This document shows, in pieces, positions 34,701 through 39,655 of a stretch of 39,655 bases of DNA (position 1 is the stretch's first letter; the number at the start of each line of letters is the position of its first letter). The notes below the pieces were generated by a model. That model saw only the letters and a program-made list of their open reading frames with translations. It was not told the DNA's origin and did no database searches. Source of the DNA: an uncultured Eubacteriales bacterium (GTDB lineage: Bacteria > Bacillota > Clostridia > Christensenellales > Aristaeellaceae); contig OMYT01000030.1 in NCBI GenBank assembly GCA_900315315.1, forward strand, positions 1-39,655. Direction: 5' to 3'. A program made the position numbers and the translations under genes.

Positions 34701-34813
34701 GCGGACCGGTTGTTCATCTGCTCATAGGTATAGGTCCCGCGGATATCCAGCACCGCCGGATTCTTCGGATGCTTCGCAGCCTGCTCCAGAAACTGTGTTA
34801 CTACTGTCTTCAT
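28721..34813 (-). CDS. Nonribosomal peptide synthetase, A-T-C-A-T-C
   Basis: A 2030-aa cytoplasmic multienzyme. A1 (about 1-480): LYTSGSTGKPKG at about 152, GDQMAWDEDGNLIFHGRNDR, and NDRGKFDY as the A10 Lys motif. T1 at about 500-575 with CGGTSL (Ser near 529). C1 at about 580-1010 with HLIYFDA in place of HHxxxDG, so the second, catalytic His is Leu. A2 (about 1020-1520): YTSGSTGRPKG, YGPTE, and NGKVNR. T2 with LGGDSL near 1566. C2 (about 1620-2030) with intact HHLLMDG near 1749. There is no thioesterase or reductase: the final C domain probably releases the product. By eye, A1 has Ile where the amino-acid-binding Asp235 belongs, while A2 has Asp. It starts three bases after the MATE gene. 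The product is unknown. Confidence 0.9.
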   Translation of the reverse strand: MKTVVTQFLEQAAKHPKNPAVLDIRGTYTYEQMNNRSAYLAERIMEQLGGKGQKGRIALFLPRTKEFVVALFAILRAGCAAVPIDGEYPKERVKTILEDVGCALCITTAEKAADTEGAPLMILEEIFPENADEPEGDTGLDLSDPDTEGYILYTSGSTGKPKGVVHRQAMLNNAPEVLGSVTKFTENSRSLNIAGFSFIAGTFDTMPVLTSGGSVYIANETERKNMDMIHTLFEKRNITGMYIPPQMFTVMRKLYGPLPLEYVAMVGEKFVNKDNISDPGVVEFFGASETGTAILIHPVGEGTPLTLGKPAKDVHAYLMDENGKLIEDPGVIGELCVTTPWLALGYNNLPEETAKRFTENPFIPGARMYHTGDQMAWDEDGNLIFHGRNDRMVKVRGYRIELGEIDQVIRKKEGMDEVANVNVTVHGGDLICCYYTGTETSPAELKEFASKWLPEYMIPEYFIHLDKMPRNDRGKFDYPTLKAMEIKTNEAAYEPPATELEERICKAYADTLDMERAGATSDFFDCGGTSLSAAVLISNLSDLGSTLSFQDISTHPTPRELAAFLESGSGAEKPEMNRDAYPLTKTQMGIYLESLTGGNKETYTLPYMTRAAEGVTAEQLIEAVHKVLEAHPAMKYVIHADTVGMPANILVPDAELEIPVFDGPEEGRMNFMKTFMPVVPMMDSLLIRPAVYRTPERCYLAIKTHLIYFDASAISLFISEMNRALAGKELIGEEFTVQQAAMYEERLIQDGSHDKAKEYYLNLFKDCEDVPALNGDLNGPLTPGVSKNVRYEPGTLTTERVKAFCDQLHISESTFFMGAMALMLGKYLNSKHVSFSTVYNGRPLGEMSHTIGTLIKRIPVYGDLRKDLPVEEYLRGISRQLFNSMANDIYSFDEVLKTCPVNEDVEFIYQGDLFTDRMGRDTDDNLLMGDKTFMEQYHTGMVTGCMSIQFFATNGLYNVTLEYRNEKFTEEWVLRFAQDLFTTAEGLMNSAKIGAVSLLTEEDRAKFARFNDTKVPMEFIPVHEQIRRHAQANPEKTAVITAGKQLSFRELDLLSDQLAKVLTQHGAGRDQLIGVLFDREIWAYVAEIAVLKSGAAFVPFITEYPDDRIDFCMQDGGSKLLLTTKEQIAGRQLQDREYRILTLEEAFGADDLGSVRANAECGMQNAEGKAAGPDDLAYCIYTSGSTGRPKGVMIEHRNIANYVHRNEKSIEIMHYAAPGRVNLALAAFSFDVSVVEEFVPLCNGNTVVIATEAEVHDPALFARLVTESGANGITCTPTYLLSLLEIPASREAIRQFTFFDIGAEAFPRQLYDRLRELREDSVILNVYGPTECTMGCSAALMTGEEHVTVGPPIANTVFYVADLFGNELPVGLRGELIICGDQVGRGYVNLPDKTAAAFFEHDGLRAYHSGDLAAWTEEGEVRIFGRLDNQIKLRGFRIELDEIEKVMTEYPDVSSSAATVRKTGGTEYLAGYYTAKEEIPAEKLKEFMQEKLPEYMVPNVLMQLEEMPMTSNGKVNRKALPEPDLQDLKAEYVPPETETERILCDAFARTLKLEEGKVGLLDDFFDLGGDSLKAMVVLSEAKLDSMNASDVFQLRTPGAIAKALEKRSMSESLDELEARARLKAYDPSPLQLQMIDNQLFRPGSTMWSNMHILVHFGKEVDADRLCDAVNRALENHPGLSVAFFFDDNNDLKQKYVPELLPKVKVRDIRPETEDALGDILLVPFQRILNACLCKVNVFRGRKGCYLFFDVHHLLMDGGSLGVLMGDIMNAYFGREMKKDYYFAMLEKNEELVRDGTLEKDRAYFRENYGDDDWCNIPEPDHESTNINQAGRMIRLGFDAAQVKEAEQYWGVSHSVMAISAGLLALSRFTGKKHVMINWIYNNRLSPETENVVGMLIRNIPAAARMEEYSSVRDLLLSVKEQVAEGIAHCGWDFMTETREPYLNDCMEVNLQLGINADELDELPHEMLELADEFSAAGARLEMELLENEYGDNGFDSEMEYAEGLFDKERIERFHDLYVKILEGLIRKEEV
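31313..31343. repeat. Short tandem repeat of TTCTGCA in the NRPS A2 domain
   Basis: Four copies of the 7-bp unit TTCTGCA (third with one change) plus TTC. On the coding strand it encodes NAECGMQNAEG, a low-complexity insert just before the LAYCIYTSGSTG core. It preserves the frame. Confidence 0.85.
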
Positions 34814-34816
34814 TCT

Positions 34817-36181
34817 TTATTCCTCACTCTCCGCCTGCGCTTTCGCCAGAGCCTTCTCCTCGCCCTTCTTCGCCCACCAGGCAAAGAAACCGATCGCCGT
34901 CAGCAGTGCAAGCACCTCAGCCGCCGGCGTGGAATACCAAAGCCCGTCGTTGCCCATAAGCAGCGGCAGCAGGAAAACCATGGCCAGCGGCCCGGCCAGG
35001 CCCTTGACAATCGCAATCGCCATGGAAGCGGTTCCCTGATTGCACCCTGTAAAATAAGACGAACTGTAGGTCGTAATTCCTCCCAGCAGGAAGGAAAAAC
35101 TGATAATCCGCAGCGCATGGGTGGAAAGCGCCGTCAGCACCTCGTTATATCCCACAAAGATTCGGCTGATCGGATTGGCCAGCGCGAAACTCAGCCCAGC
35201 CATAATGACCCCGAATATGCCCATCAGGATCAGCCCGTTCCGCTTCAGGCCGTGCAATTCTTCCCTGTTTCCTTTGCCCAGATGATATCCCACTACCGGC
35301 ACAATGCTCATGCTCACACCGTAGAATACCGCTATGAACAGTCCGCCGACATATTCGCTGACCGCATATGCGCCCACGCCGTCGTCTCCCAGGTAGCGGA
35401 TCAACTGCAGGTTGAAGATTACCGCCACCATCGCATAGGAGATCGCGTCCACCATCTCCGACCCGCCGTTGTACAGGCTCTGTCCCAGGGCTTTGATGTC
35501 CCTGCACGGTTTCACAAAGTGCAGCTCATGCTTCTTGTTGAAGAAATACACCATCGGAATGATCGCGCTGACCATCCAGGCCAGCCCGGTCGCGATCGCA
35601 GCGCCCCGCATTCCCCATCTGAAAACGGCCACAAACAGCGCGTCCAGCAGGATATTGGCCACCGCGTTGGATATTGTCGTAATCAGCCCCAGCCCGGGCC
35701 GTTCGGCGGTGATCAGCAGCGGATGGAACGCCATCGACAGCATCTGGAACGGCATGAAGATCGCCAGGATTCGCCCGTAGGTGATGCACCCTTCCATCAT
35801 GGCTTCCGAAGCCCCGACCCAGCGGGAAATCGAAGGCACCAGAATATACAGAAGAACGGACAGCAAAATACTTGCGACCGCAAGCACACCGATAATCATG
35901 CTCAGCAGCTGCTTCGCCCGCTCCTTCTTCCCTTCGCCCAGTTCCTTGGAGATCAGGGCGCTGGCGCCTGTCCCGAACATCAGCCCCACGGACATCACGA
36001 TCAGCAGCGGCGGGAAAATCAGATTCTCCGCTTCGAAGGCGGCCTCTCCGATAAAGTTGGAAATAAAAAATCCGTCCGCAATCTGATACGTGTTGTCCAC
36101 AATCTGCATCCCGATGCTCGGCAATGCGAACAGCAGGATCTTTGACATTGTGAAATGGTCCGAAATCTGAATTTTCTTCAA
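34817..36181 (-). CDS. MATE family efflux transporter
   Basis: A 454-aa membrane protein with about 12 helices in two halves, the usual MATE length. Characteristic segments: LLFALPSIGMQIVDNTYQIADGFFI, a Gly-rich loop GTGASALISKELGEGK, and the second-half repeat ISYAMVAVIFNLQLI. MATE proteins export drugs or metabolites in exchange for Na+ or H+. The NRPS gene begins three bases after its stop, so the two are translationally coupled, and the transporter most likely exports the NRPS product. Helix ends are not strictly assigned. A likely -10 box and a palindrome lie upstream. Confidence 0.9.
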   Translation of the reverse strand: MKKIQISDHFTMSKILLFALPSIGMQIVDNTYQIADGFFISNFIGEAAFEAENLIFPPLLIVMSVGLMFGTGASALISKELGEGKKERAKQLLSMIIGVLAVASILLSVLLYILVPSISRWVGASEAMMEGCITYGRILAIFMPFQMLSMAFHPLLITAERPGLGLITTISNAVANILLDALFVAVFRWGMRGAAIATGLAWMVSAIIPMVYFFNKKHELHFVKPCRDIKALGQSLYNGGSEMVDAISYAMVAVIFNLQLIRYLGDDGVGAYAVSEYVGGLFIAVFYGVSMSIVPVVGYHLGKGNREELHGLKRNGLILMGIFGVIMAGLSFALANPISRIFVGYNEVLTALSTHALRIISFSFLLGGITTYSSSYFTGCNQGTASMAIAIVKGLAGPLAMVFLLPLLMGNDGLWYSTPAAEVLALLTAIGFFAWWAKKGEEKALAKAQAESEE

Positions 36182-36246
36182 TCACGTCACTCCTGTTTCA
36201 TTCGACCGAAAACACAAAATATGGAAATTAACCAGTTCTACAATTT

Positions 36247-36252
36247 ATTATA
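36247..36252 (-). promoter_or_regulatory. -10 box (TATAAT) of the MATE-NRPS operon
   Basis: A perfect TATAAT on the minus strand, about 66 bp upstream of the ATG at 36181. The -35 is poor at 16-18 bp spacing, which fits a promoter needing an activator. Confidence 0.5.
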
Positions 36253-36294
36253 CTACCACATCATGTGCTCGGAATAAAGAACTTTTTCATCATT

Positions 36295-36311
36295 TGTGAC
36301 ATAATGTCACA
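36295..36311. promoter_or_regulatory. 17-bp palindrome, candidate operator of the MATE-NRPS operon
   Basis: TGTGACAT-A-ATGTCACA: eight-base arms around one base. It sits about 43 bp upstream of the -10 box, where an activator could bind. It resembles TGTGA/TCACA sites of CRP/FNR or Rex type, but with 7 rather than 6 central bases. It also lies 46 bp past the end of the NUP gene. Confidence 0.45.
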
Positions 36312-36356
36312 CATTTATGAATTTTTTCTGATATTTCGGCGTTCCTCCCTGGGGAA

Positions 36357-37403
36357 TCAGAATTTTCCGGCCAGGATGGCGTCAATCACTGCGCTGCCCG
36401 CGGTGAAATTATTCTTCATGGCCGTCTCGAAGATATCGGCCGCTTCCGGGCTATCCTCATCTTTTAAACTGCTTTCGTATTCCGGGTCCCATAGGCGTTC
36501 AGGCGTTGCCCCGTTCATAAACACGTCCATGTTCACGCTGACCCGCAGAACGATCACCCGGTCCAGCAACCCCAACCATCTGGCTGCCGTGCATACGGCA
36601 ACGTCTTCCATCTCTGTTGTCACAAAGGGATCGGGGCATTCATACACCTGAATCATCTTCAGGGCGTTGGCGTGGTCATATTCTCCCTTCCAGTAGTTGT
36701 CGGCGGTCACCGTGGTGCCCCGCATGACCTTTGGATCACGAACGGCCCATTCTGCGCCGTCAAAAGCCGTGCTCATAAATTTCCGGGTCTTTTCTGTGGT
36801 CTCCATCGGCAGGTCCTTGACCAGATCCCATACCTTGTCCGTCAGTTCCTGGTTCAGCCGGATCACTGCCGCGTTGTCAAATATTTCATCATGGAACCAG
36901 ATTTCTGACGTCTGGTTCTCCATTTCCCGGATATCCGCGTGATGGCCCAGATCATAGTCCACCGCGGTGCTGATGAGAAACAGGTCGCCCATCACGGTGC
37001 TTCCCTTTGCAGAGCCGGCGCAGCCCGTGGAAAGGATATAGGCGTCGGAAAAATCAAACCGCGGGTCTGAAAGCACAGATACAGTGCACAAAGCTGCATT
37101 TACTTTCCCCATGCCCGTCATACAGAGTGCAATGCCGTCTTTGACATACAGCAGGCCGTTTTCCTGACTGCCCCTGATTTCATAGCTTTCCGCCCCGTCT
37201 AGATAGCGCTCGTAGTAATACTGCGCTTCCCCCGGAAAGTCCCCCTTCATCGCGCCGATCTCGAATTTCGTCAGGATCAGCACCCTGACCGGGATTTTTT
37301 CCGCCGAAGTATCCTCCGCTTTCGTCCCGGCCGTGATTCCAGGACCGAATACCGCCAGTCCGAACAACAACAGTGCCAGGGTCAACGAAATGAATTTGCT
37401 CAC
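36357..37403 (-). CDS. Purine nucleoside permease (NUP) family protein
   Basis: A 348-aa exported protein with an N-terminal signal (SLTLALLLFGLAVFG). It fits the NUP family (fungal purine nucleoside permease homologues, related to nucleoside phosphorylases): VLILTKFEIGAMKGDFPGEAQYYYE, then CMTGMGKVNAAL, DPRFDFSDAYILSTGCAGSA and DVAVCTAARWLG. Bacterial members are secreted or anchored and may bind or cleave nucleosides. The start is GTG with AAGGAGA seven bases upstream. A fragment of another gene ends 20 bp upstream, so co-transcription is possible. Signal cleavage site not clear. Confidence 0.85.
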   Translation of the reverse strand: MSKFISLTLALLLFGLAVFGPGITAGTKAEDTSAEKIPVRVLILTKFEIGAMKGDFPGEAQYYYERYLDGAESYEIRGSQENGLLYVKDGIALCMTGMGKVNAALCTVSVLSDPRFDFSDAYILSTGCAGSAKGSTVMGDLFLISTAVDYDLGHHADIREMENQTSEIWFHDEIFDNAAVIRLNQELTDKVWDLVKDLPMETTEKTRKFMSTAFDGAEWAVRDPKVMRGTTVTADNYWKGEYDHANALKMIQVYECPDPFVTTEMEDVAVCTAARWLGLLDRVIVLRVSVNMDVFMNGATPERLWDPEYESSLKDEDSPEAADIFETAMKNNFTAGSAVIDAILAGKF

Positions 37404-37422
37404 TGCTTTTCTCCTTTTCGAT

Positions 37423-37587
37423 TCACAGTATGATCCTGATCAAAATCCTTGAGCGTTCCGAAGCTTTCCGGACCGCCTGTTCCAGCGCCTGCCGGTCCAC
37501 CGGCTCTGTCAGCTCAATACCGGTCCGGATGGTACCCAGCATCCCCGGCCCCGCAGCGTACATCAGATTGTTCACTTTCCGGCTCAA
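37423..37587 (-). pseudogene. N-terminal fragment, acyltransferase/condensation-like
   Basis: A minus-strand frame (TTG at 37587, stop TGA at 37423) encodes about 54 residues containing NLMYAAGPGMLGTIRTGIEL, then TEPVDRQALEQAVRKASER. The TEPVDxxALxxAVxxA pattern is like the N-terminus of condensation-domain-like or alcohol acetyltransferase proteins, which are normally 400 aa or more. It ends soon after, right at the 5' side of the NUP gene, so it looks like a truncated remnant. The start is poor (weak GGGGG upstream). Confidence 0.4.
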
Positions 37588-37648
37588 AACACAACCCCCG
37601 CCCGTTTAATACTTGCTTAATCCTATCCCGTCTCCCGAAAAACCGCAA

Positions 37649-38590
37649 TTACCTCCGGTCTCTTTCTTTCAGCAGTTCATCATACCGGATTCTGTTTGTC
37701 GTTGCGCCTGAAACATACGGATCCAGTTTTTTCAGTTCTTCCTCCAGATCCTGCTCAATAAAATAGGCTTCCAGCGGAATACCGGCATCCCTGCACAGTG
37801 CCGCACAGCCTTCAACCATGTTCAGGCAAAAGCAGTATACGTCCAGAAACACTTCATTCGTTCCCGACTGCAGTGTTTTGACATCCTGAATCGACTGTTC
37901 GACATTGTCGGTGCTGAGCCAGAGCAGGATCAGAAGGCCGAGCCGGGCGTCCCGATCACAGTCCCTGACAGCTTCCAGATACGGCTTGTCAAAAGAAATC
38001 CAGGTCGCTCTTTGCTCCAGCCCGTATTTCCTGACCAGATCCACCAGACCTTCGACCACCTTCGTCGAATATCCCCTGTCCCCTTTCAGTTCGATGTACG
38101 GGTCCAGATCAAGCCGCCTGCAAAGCTGAAGAAACTCTTCAAAGGTCGGAATCCTTGTCCCTTTATACTCTTCCCCTTTCCAGATGCCGAAATCATAAAC
38201 GAGCGCCTCATCGTAGGTGATCTTACGGATTTCGATCATCCGGTCCGGTTCGCTGCCGTCGGCATTGCGGGCGGTCCGGTTAATTTCTGCGTCATGCAGC
38301 AGAACCGGAACGCCGTCCTTTGTGAAGGCGATATCTGTTTCAACGATCTGAAAGCCGTTTTCTTTGGAGAGCTCATAGGCCGGAAGCGTGTTTTCCGGGG
38401 CGACCGTGTTATAGCCGCGATGATTGATGCTTCTGACAGGCGTCGCCGGATCATCGGCAAGCACCGCCTGCATCGTAAAGAAGAAAAGTGCAATGCACAA
38501 AATCATGCTGAGAATACAACGCAAAAAAGTACGTTGACCCACCGGTACCGTATGCGTGCGAATCGTTCTTCGGAAACCGCTGATATCCAT
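37649..38590 (-). CDS. Membrane-anchored or secreted glycerophosphodiester phosphodiesterase
   Basis: A 313-aa GDPD protein that hydrolyses glycerophosphodiesters to glycerol-3-phosphate and an alcohol. The active-site motif is clear: HRG at 57-59, PENT near 65-68, ETD at 84-86, and HD at 99-100; later EELKG-like YIELKGD and the terminal strand follow. A hydrophobic helix at about 23-46 (ILSMILCIALFFFTMQAVLA) precedes it after a basic N-terminus, acting as signal or anchor. The length is usual for the family. GGAGG precedes the ATG at 38590, and a promoter is at 38637-38666. Confidence 0.88.
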   Translation of the reverse strand: MDISGFRRTIRTHTVPVGQRTFLRCILSMILCIALFFFTMQAVLADDPATPVRSINHRGYNTVAPENTLPAYELSKENGFQIVETDIAFTKDGVPVLLHDAEINRTARNADGSEPDRMIEIRKITYDEALVYDFGIWKGEEYKGTRIPTFEEFLQLCRRLDLDPYIELKGDRGYSTKVVEGLVDLVRKYGLEQRATWISFDKPYLEAVRDCDRDARLGLLILLWLSTDNVEQSIQDVKTLQSGTNEVFLDVYCFCLNMVEGCAALCRDAGIPLEAYFIEQDLEEELKKLDPYVSGATTNRIRYDELLKERDRR

Positions 38591-38636
38591 AAAGGCATTC
38601 CTCCGCGAAAATCACGACAACCTGAAATCTGCTTAC

Positions 38637-38666
38637 ATTTTATCGTTACTTTCATTCATTTGACAA
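38637..38666 (-). promoter_or_regulatory. Sigma-A-type promoter for the GDPD gene
   Basis: TTGTCA (-35), 18-bp spacer, TAAAAT (-10) on the minus strand; predicted leader about 40 nt. Confidence 0.6.
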
Positions 38667-38724
38667 CTGAATTTTTACAAATTGTGACGGAATACGAATT
38701 CGTGCTTGTCAGTACTATGATTCT

Positions 38725-38752
38725 AAAAACAGCCCGGGCAAAGCCCGGACTG
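38725..38752 (-). terminator. Rho-independent terminator after the 38777 gene
   Basis: On the minus strand CAGTCCGGGC, loop TTT, GCCCGGGCTG (one T-G mismatch pairing) is followed by TTTTT. It lies about 25 bp past the stop. Confidence 0.75.
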
Positions 38753-38776
38753 CAGTGAATCTCCCTTCGAAGCCGA

Positions 38777-39367
38777 TCAGTCCGTCACGCTGACGGGATC
38801 CTGTCCGAAATCCTGATATGCTTCGATATCAAGGTTGTTATCCAGCACGTAGGCCACAACCGCCGCGCGCTGATACTGGGGCAGGCAACTGTCTTCCGAA
38901 GCGCCGGTGGTCTGGGCGTACTGCTCTTCCAGTTCCTTATCGCCGTTGCAGAATTTGGCGATATCCTTTGCATACTCCTCGCCTTCGCCGGCTGTTTCCA
39001 TGGATACGACCGTCCATACGCCGTCTTTCTTCTCCAGCTTCATCACGCCGGGGCATTCCCCGCCGGAAGTGGTTTCCAGGGTCTTCCCGTTCAGCTTGTA
39101 GCAGAAGATCCAGAAATTGCCGTAAACCGTCATTTCGGTCTCATCCGCGTTCATGTCGGTCTTCAGAATAATGGGCGTGGGGATCAGGACACCGCCCTCT
39201 TCAGGGGTGAATCCGAAGTCCGTTGCCAGCATATAATCCTCTACTGCGGCATAGACATCATCATTCCCGCTGTAGGTAAAAGCCGGCAGGACGGTATTCT
39301 CCGCAAACGCGCATCCGATACCCAGGGCCATTGCCAGAACCAGCAACATAGCAACCATCTTTTTCAT
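38777..39367 (-). CDS. Small secreted protein of unknown function
   Basis: A 196-aa exported protein with signal peptide MKKMVAMLLVLAMALGIGCAFAE. Mature residues begin with a helix (DDVYAAVEDYML) followed by strands (MTVYGNFWIFCYKLNG, GVWTVVSMETAG), an arrangement reminiscent of NTF2/SnoaL-like or DUF4878-type small folds, but no family can be assigned. It has two or three Cys residues outside the signal. AAGGAGA precedes the ATG by about eight bases. Single gene with its own terminator. Confidence 0.72.
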   Translation of the reverse strand: MKKMVAMLLVLAMALGIGCAFAENTVLPAFTYSGNDDVYAAVEDYMLATDFGFTPEEGGVLIPTPIILKTDMNADETEMTVYGNFWIFCYKLNGKTLETTSGGECPGVMKLEKKDGVWTVVSMETAGEGEEYAKDIAKFCNGDKELEEQYAQTTGASEDSCLPQYQRAAVVAYVLDNNLDIEAYQDFGQDPVSVTD

Positions 39368-39497
39368 TTCCTTAATCTCCTTTTCTTGTCATTATTTTTG
39401 ATTCCTGCCATACAGCACTGATGTTATGCTGCATTCACTGGTATATACGCTGCTGAATTGTGTTGTGGCAGTTATCAATTCATATGCCGATTTGAAA

Positions 39498-39521
39498 CAC
39501 CCGGGCCCCAGGGTCCGGGTG
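39498..39521 (-). terminator. Terminator after the window-end gene
   Basis: The stem CACCCGGGCC with GGTCCGGGTG (one mismatch or wobble), loop CCAG, lies about 25 bp after the stop at 39546. On the minus strand only a short TTTC follows, so the T-tract is weak. Confidence 0.5.
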
Positions 39522-39545
39522 AAAGAATTACGGAACAGACAAGGC

Positions 39546-39655
39546 TTACTTTTCGACGGGGGTGAACTTCACGTCCGAGAGGAATTTGAGCACGGCACTC
39601 ATCAGTTCATCGGTGACTTTGTCCTCTTCGCCTTCGGGATAGATGTCGATTTCGA
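39546..39655 (-). CDS. C-terminal end of a third 12049-family secreted protein (cut by window end)
   Basis: A minus-strand open frame running off the window edge; 35 codons plus the stop TAA (39546-39548) are visible. The sequence EIDIYPEGEEDKVTDELMSA followed by VLKFLSDVKFTPVEK aligns with the C-terminus of the 12049 protein (VTDE/LTDA, FLSDxxFxPVE). So it is the end of another family member of the same secreted group. It is followed by the stem at 39498-39521. Confidence 0.7.
   Translation of the reverse strand, partial: EIDIYPEGEEDKVTDELMSAVLKFLSDVKFTPVEK

Noticed and set aside
39368-39490. Promoter for the 38777 gene
   Set aside because: AT-rich stretches such as TATATA are present, but no -35 and -10 pair at 16-18 bp could be matched with confidence.

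Overview
The window comes from a moderately GC-rich bacterium that looks like an uncultured gut or rumen Clostridia-type Firmicute. The evidence is strong AGGAGG ribosome sites, sigma-A-type promoters, and many small Sec-exported proteins with Lys-Lys signal peptides. Other signs are a double-glycine bacteriocin-type leader, SH3b and Big_2 domain proteins, and a MATE-coupled NRPS. The exact taxon is inference. No tRNA, rRNA, CRISPR array, phage module or complete insertion sequence is visible.

Layout. 1-6.4 kb holds a partial gene end, a two-pore-type K+ channel, a DUF4003 protein, a secreted S41 peptidase, a TMEM175-like channel and a secreted Sel1-repeat protein. Between these genes lie palindromic GTTCC/GGAAC REP-like elements and a 51-bp duplicated piece of the S41 gene. 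6.5-8.3 kb holds a PAS-GGDEF cyclase with a DUF3237 partner. 8.3-12 kb, on the + strand, holds an SH3-type secreted protein with 63-bp tail repeats, a 66-aa double-glycine-leader LysM peptide, a decayed gene end, and a secreted protein carrying eight CxxC...HxC fingers. 12-14 kb holds small secreted proteins.

14.0-23.8 kb is one long minus-strand operon. It runs, in order of transcription, from a giant fusion (HlyD-type adaptor, propeller-like region, sugar-ABC solute-binding protein), through MalF-like and MalG-like permeases, a second HlyD/MacA-type adaptor, a MacB-core-type membrane protein and a TlpA-type thioredoxin protein, to two small ORFs. No ABC ATPase is encoded. This mixing of importer and exporter parts is the most unusual system here.

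24-28.6 kb holds a decayed SpoIIE-type phosphatase and a three-gene operon for cell-surface proteins (Big_2 repeats, SH3b, small secreted protein). 28.7-36.2 kb is a two-gene natural-product operon: a MATE exporter followed by a 2030-aa NRPS (A-T-C-A-T-C). Its first A domain and first C domain lack hallmark residues, and it has no thioesterase. 36.3-39.7 kb holds a purine nucleoside permease-family (NUP) protein, a truncated acyltransferase-like fragment, a glycerophosphodiester phosphodiesterase, and two small secreted proteins, the last cut by the window edge.

Functionally the region is dominated by envelope and export functions. Domain calls rest on reading motifs by eye; no database search was run.
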